In this document: piece after piece, positions 54,501 through 64,000 of the stretch | Layout of the letters: every line of letters starts with the position of its first letter | Position numbering within the stretch: position 1 is the stretch's first letter | NCBI GenBank assembly: GCA_963575745.1 | Contig: CAUYUJ010020727.1 | Coordinates: 90,001 to 154,000, forward strand | Source: Prorocentrum cordatum | Lineage: Eukaryota > Sar > Dinophyceae > Prorocentrales > Prorocentraceae | Length of the DNA stretch: 64,000 nucleotides | Direction: 5' to 3' | Made by a program: the position numbers and the translations under genes | Notes under the pieces: generated by a model | What the model was told of the DNA's origin: nothing | Databases searched by the model: none | Seen by the model: the letters and a program-made list of their open reading frames with translations, nothing else

Positions 54501-54643
54501 TGAGTGCGTCATATACATGCGAGGCAACTTGCTAGTGGGTCCACCTTCCTTTAGGCCCGCTCCCTTTACTGCCACTTGTGTATGTTAGCTGCTATGCCTG
54601 CTATAAAGGGGCGACGGGCTCACGCTTCGTCTCCCTCCCCCCC
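54501..54643 (+). promoter_or_regulatory. Region before 3' repeat with TATA-like box
   Basis: After the RNase H stop this stretch holds a hairpin module (54519) and TATAAAGGGG at 54602, about 40 bp before the 3' terminal repeat. The left terminal repeat has no such sequence upstream, so if this is the promoter it lies outside the duplicated part. AAAGGGG (54605-54611) could instead be a short polypurine tract. Confidence 0.4.
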
Positions 54644-54903
54644 GACTCTAAAGCGAGCTGGGGGACGTAAGGAGTGGAAGCGAGCGTGCGCCCGCGGCCG
54701 CGCCGGCTTAAGCGGCCGGCCGCCCAAATATGATTGTGATGTATTGCGAGGCGCACAATCGCTATCGAGACCAGAAGGATCTTCCTATTGCTTGAGATGG
54801 CATCTCCTCTCATACTTGGACTATCGTTACTACGGTGCAACAGAGTTGGAGCTTGGCTTCGCCTGAGGCGAAGCTGTTGGCTGGGCTTTCCAGCCCCCTT
54901 CAA
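54644..54903 (+). repeat. 3' long terminal repeat
   Basis: GACTCTAAAGCGAGCT to AGCCCCCTTCAA, matching 31667-31926 at about 91% by hand count, with the hairpin at 54856-54874 unchanged. Confidence 0.85.
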
Positions 54904-55050
54904 ACTCTTGGGGCGTCTTGGAGGCACTTTTGGGCGTCTTGGGACGATGTTTCGGCGGCTCGGGGACATCTTGGACAGTTTTGGAGGTTTCTCGGCTTCG
55001 TGGACCGTTTTGAGGCCCTCGATCCCCCCCCGGCAGAATTTTTGGAGCAA
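54904..55050. repeat. CTTGG satellite resumed
   Basis: CTCTTGGGGCGTCTTGGAGG and similar repeats directly follow the 3' terminal repeat, the same satellite as left of the element, showing that the element lies within that array. Confidence 0.7.
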
Positions 55051-55199
55051 AGCAACCCCCCCCGGCCGGCGGCCCGGCCAGCCCAGATAGCCCCCCCCCC
55101 CATCCAAATCGACCGGACCAGGCTCCCACAGGAGGGGTCTGGGGAGGGGGACGCGTCTCACGCGCCGATGAACCCCAAGGGGTCGGCGGACTCGGCACG

Positions 55200-55930
55200 T
55201 GGCAGCGCCCGAGAGGAGGAAAGAAACCAATGTGATTCTAGTCGCCACGTGGCATTGCAGCGCGGCGGAAAACATACTAGTCTTCTACACTCGCCCACGC
55301 AGCGGGCGGGAAAAAACACGATTCCTCTTTATTCGTCACGCCGCAATGCCCGGGCGGTCAAACACGTTTCTTTTTAATACACGCCAAGCTGCCACGCTGC
55401 CAACCGAACAACCTACAATTTCACTCGACTTTGGCGGAACGGGGCAAAACACATTCCATGCGTCTCGACTCATCACGTGTGGCAGCGCCGGGGGAGCGGA
55501 AAAATCACCATGCCACTTCACTCGATATGTGGCAGCACTAACGGGGTGACACAAGGCGGTGCCAGTCTAGTCGCCACATTGAAGTACATACAAGCGTACA
55601 GTGTTCGCCAACGCGGCGGGCGGAAACCATACAATTTTACTAGATATTCCAAGTGGTCGCGCTGAGGGTCGGACAGCACACCATTCCACTCTACTTGGGG
55701 GCGAAGCAAAGCATGATTTCATTACATTCGCCAAGTGGTAACGCAACGTGGCAGGAACACCGCTTATTCTACTTTATTCGATGCGTGTGGCAATGGCTGG
55801 AAAAAACGACCGTGCTTGTCTATTCCGTATGTAGCAGCACCCGAAGGATGAATCAATACAATTCTATTTTGATCGCCACGTCGGAAAACGAACTGCCTGG
55901 CTGTCCTCACCGACGCAGCGGGCCGAACAG
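55200..55930. repeat. Degenerate ~50-bp tandem repeat
   Basis: A loose unit such as GGAAAAAACACGATTC, CTCTTTATTCGTCACG and GGCAGCGC recurs roughly every 45-60 bp (near 55269, 55321, 55368, 55452, 55512, 55560, 55631, 55682, 55714, 55767, 55815, 55861). Old and variable. No coding frame of note. Confidence 0.6.
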
Positions 55931-56890
55931 GAAATAGTTTCATTTGAGTGCTGGGGGAGGAGGAGGCTCATTTCAGCCCCGCAGAAGGACTCGAGTGCGG
56001 GGGAGGTGGGGGCCCCATCACACGGGAAGCAACAACCATTCGAGTGCCCAGAGGGGGGGGGCATGACGGACCAATCGCAACCCATTGGTACCAACTCCAA
56101 CCGCCCGTGTAAATTTTCAATCGGCCGAAAAGCCGACTAGTACCGATTGCAATGGGCCATTTGCAGCCGTACAATCGAATTATGATTGTGGAGCGTTGTG
56201 AGACTACGATGTTGCTTGCTTCCATCTGGGATTTGTGTAGTTTTGAAGAGTAGAAACGATCACCACTTTTGTTGGAGCTCGACTGATACCATGTGAGAAC
56301 TTTTTGAGCTATGGCACGATAGTTGTACAAAAGGTTTAGCATCATTTCGTTTCCATGTGATTCGTGTGTACCTTTCAAGTGGGAGTTGTGAAGGTTCCAT
56401 CAGCGAGCAGCACAGTACTCAAAAGTGAAGTGTCCGAGAAGTCTTGCAAGCCTTCTCCGATGATTCAGACGGCCTCTGAGAAGGCGCGAGGACTTCTGAG
56501 ACACCCCGCCTCTGAAACAGCCTGCCCCCTCTAACGTTGGCCACCAGTTGCGGGTCATAGCTCGGCTCTCTGGCGGCCGTTCGGGACGACCCACGCACCC
56601 CCGAAACGCTCTCGGCGAGGCGCGGCTATTGGAACGCACCCCGAGGCCAGAAAACTAGGGACCTTACGAAAATGCCAGAAAACTTGCCACCTCGAATCCG
56701 ATAACTCCTGGACTTCCCCCCCTGAGGGTTGCCGCCGAGCATCGGCCGCCCGGTGGTTCATAAAGAGGGGGTACTGAGGGATGGTGTCCTCAGGACAGGA
56801 AGGGATCCAAGGGTGGATTCAGATTGTTTAAGTCACTTCGTCCTCAGGACCCCACCCCTCAGGACCTCATCTGTGGCCCGCCGAGCGGAG
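55931..56890. other. Low-information stretch, no gene recognised
   Basis: Mixed-composition DNA with a GGGGGAGG stretch near 55955 and short frames only. No promoter, RNA gene or domain recognised. Confidence 0.5.
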
Positions 56891-56932
56891 GCGCACGACG
56901 GCGGCGGCGACCTGCCGGGGGGGCCGCCAATG

Positions 56933-57142
56933 GATGCGGGGCGGGTGGCCGCGGCGCTGCGGGCGGTCATCGGGCTGCGGGTGCCGCCCGAGACTCTCGG
57001 CTACCTGGCGGAGGTGCCCAGCTGGCCAGGGGAGGAGGGGAAGGGAGGGGGAGAGAGGGGAGGGGGTGGGAGGGAGGGAGGGAGGGAGGGAGGGAGGGAG
57101 GGAGGAGGAGGTGGAGGTGGAGGAGGAAGCGGACCAGTGTAA
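56933..57142 (+). CDS. Possible small exon, unknown product
   Basis: From an ATG at 56933 the frame reads MDAGRVAAALRAVIGLRVPP and ETLGYLAEVPSWPGEEG, helix-rich and coding-like, before it runs into a GGGA repeat. It could be a first exon of a host gene, but no downstream exon was found and the repeat after it makes splicing uncertain. The phrase GACCAGTGTAAACCCAAG at its end recurs near 58065, showing this border is itself part of a repeat. Low confidence. Confidence 0.2.
   Translation, partial: DAGRVAAALRAVIGLRVPPETLGYLAEVPSWPGEEGKGGGERGGGGREGGREGGREGGGGGGGGGSGPV
57040..57125. repeat. GGGA microsatellite
   Basis: GGAGGGAG repeats followed by GGTGGA repeats. Confidence 0.9.
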
Positions 57143-57199
57143 ACCCAAGAGTAATCAACGATGTTGCGATAAACCCTCCCTCCGAACTCCCTCTTCATA

Positions 57200-57995
57200 G
57201 GCCCCTACAGGGGTCCATTTCCACAGGGACCTGCTTCGTTGGAAGACAACTGTTTGCAAACCCTGAAGCATGCCAAAACATGGATTTCGGGATTCCATCG
57301 CCAGGGATCAATTTGATTGTTGCGTCTTGACAGTCCTGAACCGTACCAGAACGCCATTTCTTGGACGTCATCAGCGCGAACCAACGTAATTGTTGCACCC
57401 TCATAATCCTGAATCCTTCCAAAACGCCATGTATGGTACGGTGACCGTGGGAAGCCGTGAAACTCTTGCAGATGTTTGAAACGAATGTGCGCTGCGCTAG
57501 GGGGGGAGCCACATTTTGAAAACGGGTCGCCCTCAATCCGTGAACATTTGCAGGCTTTGAAACGAATGTGCGTTGCGCTGAGGCGAGAGTCACATTTAAA
57601 TAATGGGTCGCTCTCAATCCGTGAACTCTTGCAATTTTGCAAGTGAATGTGCACTGCGCTAAGGCGAGAGCCACGTTTTGAAAACGGGTCGCCATCAATC
57701 TGTGAAACGCTTGCGAATTTGTAGCACGAATGTGCGCGGCGATCAGGCGAGAGTCACATTTTTTAAGCGCCCCGCCCTCAAACCGTGAAGCTCCGGGATT
57801 TGTTTGAACGAATGTGCGCTGCGCTAAGGCGAGTGACACATTTTGAAAATGGCCCGCCCCCAATCCGTAAAGCCCTTGTGCAAATTTTTAGAACGAATGT
57901 GCGCGGCGCGAAGGCGAAAGCCACATTTTGAGAACGACCCACCCTTCATGTGTGAAATTGTTGCATAAATGGTGAGGACGTCTCAGGCGAAACGC
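57200..57995. repeat. ~82-bp degenerate tandem repeat, array 1
   Basis: GAATGTGCGCTGCGCTAAGG with ATTTTGAAAACGG and CAATCCGTGAA recurs near 57482, 57563, 57644, 57727, 57810 and 57894. It is preceded by a ~280-bp leader (from TTTCCACAGGGACCTGCTTC) that also precedes array 2. Confidence 0.8.
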
Positions 57996-57999
57996 CCGG

Positions 58000-58855
58000 C
58001 CCGTCTTAAAAACTTACTTAGGGGTGCGACAGGGAGAAGTTATTTAGAAAGAGAAGAAATGGAGGACCAGTGTAAACCCAAGTCTCATCAACGATGTTGA
58101 AAGACGCCCAAAGTCAAGGATCCTTCGTTCATAGGCACGTATTAAAAGGGGTCATTTCCACTCCATTCCAGCTCCGTGCCGAGCAGTCGCACCTCCATTC
58201 CAGCTCCGACTCCTGCTCCGACGCTGGCCCCGACTCCAGCTCCTACCCCACCGACTCCGACCTCCCAACGGATGAATTCAATGCACGACCCTGGCGCAGG
58301 GAGTTGCGCTGCTGGGCCCATGGCGCACCGGTACCACTACCCGTGCCCGTCACCTTGCAGCCTCCACCCTGCATGGGGAGGGCTACTAACAATCTTCATC
58401 GTGGTTCCGATTGTCTTCATCAGCCGTAGCACCAGCAAGATGGGCAGGGAGATCTTGATACCGGTGCCGGGGTACGACAGGATGATGGCGATGGCGTGAT
58501 CCGCTCTCTTGCAGGCCCCCTCCTTTGCGTTCCTCTTCCTCCGTCCCCTCCTCGTTGCCTGGGTGCCCGGGCTCTCCCAGTTCTTAGTTAGTGGATCTGG
58601 CCTGGTTCTCCTGCGGGGCAGGTGATCCTTGCTTCCTAATACCCCTTTGTGTTTCACTTGTCCTCCTCCTCCTCCCCCTCCTCCTCTTCGCGTGGCGCTA
58701 CGCTGTCCTGCTCACCTTGTTGTGTCGACGACGGAGTGGACGCGGAAATCTGCAGTCCAGCTTCCCCGCTTCCCCGCCGAGGTAGGGTTCACTCTGGCGC
58801 GAAGAGGCGAATGGTGTCAAAGCTGAGGTAGTCAGATGTTTAGCGGTGAAAAAAA
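58000..58855. other. Spacer with Pro/Thr-coding stretch, no certain gene
   Basis: 58176-58499 reads APTPAPTLAPTPAP and later LLTIFIVVPIVFISRS, a hydrophobic stretch, in a 107-codon frame, but the first part is a CTCCGACTC-type repeat. A CT-rich run lies near 58660. A host exon is possible; I cannot support it. Confidence 0.3.
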
Positions 58856-59790
58856 AAGGGGTCATTTCCACTGAGGAACTTGCCCCGTTGGGGGCCAACC
58901 GTGTTAACTTTTTTGAGCGCGCCCGAACACCATTCCCAGGAGTTCATGGCGATCCTGAATCGTTGCAGAAAGCCATTGTTGGGACTTTGACACCGCGAGT
59001 CAACGTAACTGTCGCGCCCTGAACCGTGAATCGTTCCGCAGCACCATATATGGTACGTTAGCCATGAGAGTCAGTGACGCTCTTGCAAAACAACTGCACG
59101 TGGCGCTGAGGCGAGAGCCACAGTTTGAAAACGACCCGCCATCAATTGGTGGAGCCCTTACAGGCTTTCAGAGAAATTGCGCACTACGCTAAGGCGAAAA
59201 CCACATTTTGAAAACGTGCCGCCCTCAACCCGTGAAGCTCTTTTAACCGTTTCAAGAGAATGTGCGCTGCGCCAAGGCGAGAGTCACATTTTTTAAACGC
59301 CCCGCCCTCAATCCGTGAATCTCTAGCAGCTGGTTAAAGCGAGTGTGCGCTGCGCTAAAGTGAGAATCGCATTTTGAACATGACCCGCCTTCACCCCGTG
59401 AAGCATTTGCAAGTTTTACATAATGAATATTCTCGGTGCCAAAACGATATCCAGGTTTTGCAAGCCGCCCACTTTCAGTCCGTGAAGTTATCACGGGCTT
59501 TGAAAGTGAATGTGCGCTGCGCTAAGGCGGGTGCCACATTCTGAACAGGTCCCTCCCCCAGCACGTGAAACTCTTGCATTTGTTCGAAGGAAGTGTGCGC
59601 TGCGGTGATGCGAGAGTCTTATTTTGAAAACGACCCGCCCTCAATCCGTGAAGTTCTTGCCAGTTTGAACGAAATGATTGTGCGCGGCGCGGAGACGAGA
59701 ACCACGTTTTGAAAACGTCCCGCCTTCCATGTGTGAGACATTGTCAGTTTGTAAGCATCAGGGTCATAAGTGGTGAGGAAGTCTCTGTTG
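58856..59790. repeat. ~82-bp degenerate tandem repeat, array 2
   Basis: Same leader (GTCATTTCCACTGAGGAACT onward) and same unit as 57200-57995, with units near 59086, 59170, 59258, 59340, 59420, 59508, 59590 and 59670. The two arrays are diverged duplicates about 1.65 kb apart. Confidence 0.8.
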
Positions 59791-59839
59791 AAACGCGTCG
59801 CCCGCCCTTTCGAAGGGCCCTGGGGTGCGAAAGGGGGGT

Positions 59840-59987
59840 GCATGTATAAGGGCAAGGAAGGGAGGAGAAGGAGGAGGAAAAGGAGGAGGATGAGGAGGAG
59901 GAGGAGGAATAGGGTGAGGGAGGGGGAGGGAGGAGGGAGGGAGAGCGGGGAGAGGGAGAAAGGGAAGGAAAGGGAGGAGAAGGTAAT

Positions 59988-60035
<48 letters not shown>

Positions 60036-60445
60036 GATGTATGCATGTTTTCATGTATGCATGTCTGCGTGTATGGGTGCGTGTATTGTATGTATACATG
60101 TACGTATGCATGTATGCATGCATGCGTGCATGCATATGTGTATTTGTGTATAAATAGATGCATGTATGAATGTGTGTATGCCTGTATGTACGTTTTCATG
60201 TATGTATGTATGTATGTATGCATGCATGTATGTATGTATGTATGTAGACAGGTATGCCCGTACGTGTGTCTGGGTTAAGTATGTATGTATGCATGTATGC
60301 ATGCATGTAGGTAGGTAGGTAGGTCGGTAGGTAGGTATGTGTGTGCATGCGTGTATGTGTGTATGCATGGATGTATGTATGCGTGTATGCATGTCCTCAT
60401 GCATGCATGTAAGTATGTATGCATGTATGCATGCATGTATGTCTG
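59840..60445. repeat. GGA, AT and TATG microsatellites
   Basis: GGA-rich stretch (59850-59985), (AT)n at 59993-60030, then TATG/CATG/TAGG repeats to about 60440. ORFs read as Cys/Met/Val or His/Thr/Ile repeats and are not genes. Confidence 0.9.
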
Positions 60446-60690
60446 GGGCCAGGGGTCGGCCCAGGCTCCCCTTTCAAAGGGGGGGGCTTCCGAAGCTACC
60501 CCCCATCCTTTTTTATTTGGATATTGTAGCTGGGGGATCCCTGGCTAAGGGGGGGGGGGCTTGGAATCCCCCCCCCCCCTCCTCTGCGGGGCCCCGGGTA
60601 AGCCCAGGCTCCCCTTTCCAAAGCGGGGAGGGGCTTCCGAAACTGCCCCGGCCCTCCCCTTCTTCTTTTGCATTGAAGGAGGGTTGCGAA
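60446..60690. repeat. G/C-tract minisatellite
   Basis: Two units of the CAGGCTCCCCTTT...GGGGCTTCCGAA type with G9-10 and C9-11 runs, related to those at 46.8-47.3, 49.6-50.0 and 63.2-63.5 kb. Confidence 0.8.
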
Positions 60691-60699
60691 ACTACTTTT

Positions 60700-63150
60700 T
60701 ATTTTTGGTTTTCGGCGCCCCCTTGGTTTGCGACGAACTTGTGGTTTTCGATGTCTCTTTGGTTCTCGGCGCCAGTTTTGTTTTCGGCGCGTTTTGGGCC
60801 TTTGGCGCTTCCTTGGTTTTCGGCGCTCCTTTAGTTTTCGGCGCTCCTTGGGCTTTCGGCGCTCATGTGGTTTTCGGCTCTCCTTTGGTTTTCGACGCCT
60901 TTTTTGGTTTTCTGCGCACCCTTTCTATGGTGTTCGGCGCATCGTTGGTTTTCGGCGCCATTTCGGTTTTCGGCGCTCCTTTGGTTTTCGGCGCCCTCTT
61001 GGTTTTCGGCGCCTTTTTGGCTGTCGGCGCTCCTTTGGCTTTCGGCGCCGTTCTGGTTTTCGGCGCGCTTTGGTTTTCGGCGCCCCTTTGGTTTTGGGAG
61101 CCGTTCGGTATCTGCGCGCCTTTCGTTTTTTCGCCCTTTGGCTTTCGATGCCCTTTTGGTAATCGGCGCGTCGTTTGTTTTTCGGCGCCTTTTTGGCTTT
61201 CGGCGCATCGTTGGTTTTCGGCGCTCCTTTGGTTTTCTGCGCCCTTTTGGTTATCGGCGCCACTTTGTTTTTTCGGCGCCCTTTCGGTTTTCGTCGCATC
61301 TTTGGTTTTCGGCGCTCCTTGGGTTTTTGGCGTTTGTTTTGATTTTCGGCCCCCTTTGGGTGTTCGGTGCCCCTTTGGTTTGCGACGCCGTCTTGGTTTT
61401 CGGTGCTCCTTTTGTTTTCGGTGTCCTGGTGTCCTTTTGGTTTCCGTCGTACCTTTGGTTTTCGGCGCACCTTTTTGAGTTCGGCGTTTTGTTAGTTTTC
61501 GTCCTCGTTCTGGTTTTCTGGGCCCCCGTGGTTTTCGGCGCTTTTTTGGTTTTCGGCGCCCTTTCGGTTATCGGCGCTTCTTTGGTTATCGGCAGTGTTT
61601 TGGTTTTCTGTGCCATTTTGGTGTTTGGCGACCCTCTGGTTGTTCGGTCTCTGCTGGTTTCGGCGCCCATTTGGTTTCTGGCGTCCTTTTCAAGTTCGGC
61701 GACCCTTTGCTTTTTGGCGCCATTTTGGGTTTCGGTGATTTTTGGTTTTCGGCGCCCTTTTGGTGTTCGGTGCTGCTCTGGTTTTCGGCGCTCTTTTGGT
61801 TTTCGGCGTCTCCTTGGTTTTTGGCGCACCGCTGGTTTTCGGATCCTTTTTGTTTTCGGTGCGTCTTTGGTTTTCCGCCTTCGTTAGGTGTTCGGCGCCT
61901 TTTGGTTTTCAGCGCACCTTTGCTTTTTGGCGCTCTCTTTGTTTTCGGCGCTCCTTTGGTTTTCGGCGCCGTTTTGGTTTTCGGCGCTCCTTTGGTGTTC
62001 GGCGCCCTGTTTGGTGTTCGGCCCTCTTTTGGTTGTGGGCGCTCCCTTGGCTTTCGGCGCCCCTTAGATTTCCGGCGCTCCTTTCGTGTTCGGCGCACTT
62101 TTGGTTATCGGCGCCATTTTGTTTTTTTCGGCGCCCTTTTGGTTTTCGTCGCATCTTTGGTTTTCGGCGCTCCTTGGGTTTTTGGCGTTTCTTTTGATTT
62201 TCGGCGCCCCTTGGGTGTTCGGTGCCCCTTTGGTTTTCGACGCCGTCTTGGCTTTCGGTGCTCCTTTGGTTTTCGGTGTTCTTTTGGTTTTCGGTATCCT
62301 TTTGGTTTCCGGCGTATCTTAGGTTTTCGGCACACTTTTTTGAGTTCGGCGTTTTGTTAGTTTTCATCCTCGTTTTTTTTTTCTGCTCCCCTTGGTTTTC
62401 GGCGCTTCTTTGGTTTTCGGCGCCCTTTCGGTTTTCGGCACTTCTTTAGTTATCGGCGATGTTTTGGTTTTCTGTGCCATTTTGGTGTTTGCCGATCCTT
62501 TGGTTGTTGGTTCTGTGCTGGTTTCGGCGCCCATTTGGTTTCTGGCGTCCTTTTCAAGTTCGGCGACCCTTTGCTTTTTGGCGCGATTTTGGGTTTCGGT
62601 GATTTTTGGTTTTCGGCGCCCTTTTGGTGTTCGGTGCTGCTCTGGTTTTCGGCGCTATTTTGTTTTTCGGCGTCTATTTGGTTTTTGGCGCACCGCTGGT
62701 TTTCGGATCCTTTTTGTTTTCGGTGCGTCTTTGGTTTTCTGCCTTCGTTAGGTGTTCGGCGCTTTTTGGTTTTCAGCGCACCTTGCTTTTTGGCGCTCTC
62801 TTTGTTTTCGGCGCTCCTTTGGTTTTCTGCGCCGTTTTTGTTTTCGGCGCTCCTTTGGTGTTCGGCGCCATCTATGGTTTTCGGCCCTCTTTTTGTTGTC
62901 GGCGCTCCTTTGGCCTTCGGCGCCCCTTAGATTTCCGGCGCTTCTTTGGGTTTCGGTGCTCCTTTGGTTTTCGGCACATCTTTGGTTTTCGGCACCGTTT
63001 TGGTTTTGGATGCCCTTTCGATTTTCGGCGTTTTTTTGGTTGTCGGCGCCCTTATGGTTTTCGCGCCCTTTCGGTTTTCGGTGGCGCTTTGGTTTTCGGC
63101 GCTGTGTTGGTTCTCGGCGCTCTTGTGGTCTTCGGCGCTCCTTCCTGTAG
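60700..63150. repeat. TTTTCGGCGC array with ~860-bp higher-order unit
   Basis: Short repeats of the kind CTTTGGTTTTCGGCGCT (about 18 bp and multiples). A longer unit is duplicated: TCGTCGCATC at 61291 and 62146 (offset 855) and CAAGTTCGGCGACCCTTTGC at 61691 and 62555 (offset 864). Frames of 300 codons read as Phe/Gly/Ala repeats and are not genes. Confidence 0.9.
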
Positions 63151-63480
63151 CCAGGGGGAGGGAAGGCTTCCGGCAGGGGAGGTTCAAGGGGGGGGGTAGC
63201 TAAGCCCCCCCCCTTTGGAAATGGAGAGGGGGAGGGTAGCTTCCAGAGCACGAAAGGGGGAGGAGGGCGGGGTTGTTTCCGAGGGGCGGAAAAAACGAGA
63301 GGGGGGGGGCTCCAGCAGGGGAGGTTCATGGGGAGGGAGGAGCTAAGCCCCCCCCCCCCTTTGGACAGGGAGGGGGGTAGCTTCCAGAGCGCGAAAGGGA
63401 GGGGGGATAGCTTCCGCGGGGCGCGAAAAAAAAGGGGCTTCTGGCAGGGCAGGTCCAAATGGGGGGTAGCTAAGGGGTGT
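63150..63480. repeat. G-tract minisatellite
   Basis: GGGGGTAGCTTCCAGAGC and GGCAGGGGAGGTTCA repeats with runs of 7-10 G or C; same family as 46.8 and 60.5 kb. Confidence 0.85.
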
Positions 63481-63519
63481 GTGTCCCCGTGTGGGAGGCG
63501 CCGCGGGCGCGCTCTCTCA

Positions 63520-63605
63520 TGTACATGTATGTATGTATGTATGTACGTATGTCCGTCTGTCTGTGTATATATATATATATATATATACATATGTATATAC
63601 ATAAT
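63520..63605. repeat. TATG and AT microsatellites
   Basis: ATGTATGTATG then (AT)n at about 63567-63586. Confidence 0.9.
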
Positions 63606-63659
63606 ATACCTATACGACCACCCTTCGGGTGATAAGGAGGTTCGGGGGGGGAGGAGGAA

Positions 63660-64000
63660 CCAACGTGTCATTCGATCGGTCTCACTATCGATCTCACGAT
63701 CGATCTCATTATCGGTCTCGCGCGATCGATCTCACTCGATCGATCTCACAATCGATCTCACTCGATCTATTTCATTCGATCGTTCTCACAATCGATCTGA
63801 TTATCGATCTCGCCATCGATCTCACTATCGATCTCAGTACCGATCTCGCAATCTATTTCACATTCGGTCTCACAATCGATCTCACAACCGATCTCACAAT
63901 CGATCCCACAATTGATTTCACAATCGAAGTCGCCATCATTATTATCAGCATCGTCGTCATCAGCGTCATCAACATCACCATCATGATCATCGGGGCACAA
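63660..64000. repeat. GATCGATCTCA array and ATC run
   Basis: TCGATCTCACAATCGATCTC type repeats to about 63930, then an ATC/CATCAT run to the window end. Many units contain the palindrome ATCGAT. Confidence 0.9.

Larger units (their letters stand above)
37188..54532 (+). repeat. Dispersed 14-nt hairpin modules GCRGG-N4-CCYGC
   Basis: Starts with A-T stem centre (GCAGG/CCTGC): 37188, 39812, 41696, 42527, 43087, 43144, 44532, 45342, 50627. G-T centre (GCGGG/CCTGC): 38073, 40223, 41546, 41870, 42500, 43030, 43903, 44266, 44724, 50741, 51926, 53953 (loop 5). G-C centre (GCGGG/CCCGC): 37359, 38142, 38263, 38653 (loop 3). Doubly changed but still pairing GCGAG/CTTGC: 54519. Decayed: 39236, 40247, 46110, 50456. 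In most, the local reading frame gives Ala-Gly-X-Pro-Ala with X variable. No A-C mismatch combination was seen. They lie mainly in linkers between domains. Confidence 0.85.
31667..54903 (+). mobile_element. Giant Copia-type LTR retrotransposon (~23.2 kb)
   Basis: Bounded by 260-bp direct repeats (31667-31926 and 54644-54903) and flanked on both sides by CTTGG satellite. CTCTTG stands directly before the left repeat (31661-31666) and one base after the right repeat (54905-54910), a candidate target-site duplication; since CTTG is common in this satellite it could be chance. A primer-binding-like TGGTAGCGGAGC follows the left repeat. Integrase precedes reverse transcriptase, the Copia order. 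The polyprotein is broken by many stops and frameshifts, and about 7 kb of satellite lies inside it, so this copy is inactive. Without the insertions it would be about 16 kb, still far above the usual 5 kb for Copia elements. Confidence 0.85.

Noticed and set aside
37188-54532. Ala-Gly-X-Pro-Ala as merely a protein linker motif
   Set aside because: Not fully excluded, but near-fixed GGG and CCY codons and the lack of A-C stem mismatches favour a nucleic-acid hairpin.
58176-58499. Membrane protein exon (LLTIFIVVPIVFISRS)
   Set aside because: The frame is short, starts in a repeat and has no supporting neighbour.
60561-63671. Phe/Gly/Ala frames of about 300 codons
   Set aside because: Translations of the TTTTCGGCGC array and its complement.
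1-64000. rRNA, tRNA or dinoflagellate spliced-leader genes
   Set aside because: No tRNA-like cloverleaf, rRNA segment or spliced-leader sequence was noticed by eye; a computed scan was not possible.

Overview
The window looks like dinoflagellate nuclear DNA. It has no bacterial-style gene layout, no rRNA or tRNA genes that I can see, and no clear complete host gene. Almost all of it is retroelements and tandem repeats. The retroelement proteins are of kinds I associate with dinoflagellate genomes: a LINE with a RING-finger protein and a VGEASHPGP motif, and a very long Copia polyprotein with KGKGKG-rich Gag. No dinoflagellate spliced leader was found by eye, so the species is open.

Layout: 1-7.7 kb holds a minus-strand non-LTR retrotransposon with two long open frames: ORF2 (endonuclease plus reverse transcriptase, uninterrupted) and ORF1 with a WW domain. 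Perfect hairpin and tandem 5' repeats lie upstream. 8.2-11.3 kb is a CTG/GTG triplet satellite. 11.3-20.4 kb is a second minus-strand element (His/Gln-rich ORF, RING finger, reverse transcriptase, C-terminal nuclease-like domain). A 20-bp-arm hairpin at 20,377-20,418 separates it from a decayed plus-strand relative (20.4-23.0 kb), so the two stand head to head. 23.0-31.7 kb is a CTTGG-type satellite with interspersed ~270-bp foldback elements, a CAGCCT hexamer array, a 73-bp array and an internal inversion.

31,667-54,903 is one giant Copia-type LTR retrotransposon (about 23.2 kb, 260-bp direct terminal repeats about 91% alike by hand count). In order I read Gag, CCHC knuckle, a Tpt1/KptA-like RNA 2'-phosphotransferase domain, RING-H2 finger, aspartic-protease-like domain, a C5-methyltransferase-like domain, zinc ribbon, GAG-pre-integrase, integrase, reverse transcriptase and RNase H. 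It is decayed by stops and frameshifts. It is also swollen by two ~2.1-kb 122-bp-satellite blocks in Gag and by ~3.2 kb of G-tract and 101-bp repeats in Pol. About 26 short hairpins of the form GCRGG-N4-CCYGC are scattered through its coding sequence and usually read as Ala-Gly-X-Pro-Ala; their stem position co-varies. This is the most unusual signal in the window.

55-64 kb is non-coding as far as I can read: degenerate ~50-bp and ~82-bp repeats, a possible small exon at 56.9 kb, TATG and AT microsatellites, G-tract minisatellites, a TTTTCGGCGC array with an ~860-bp higher-order unit, and a GATCGATCTCA array.
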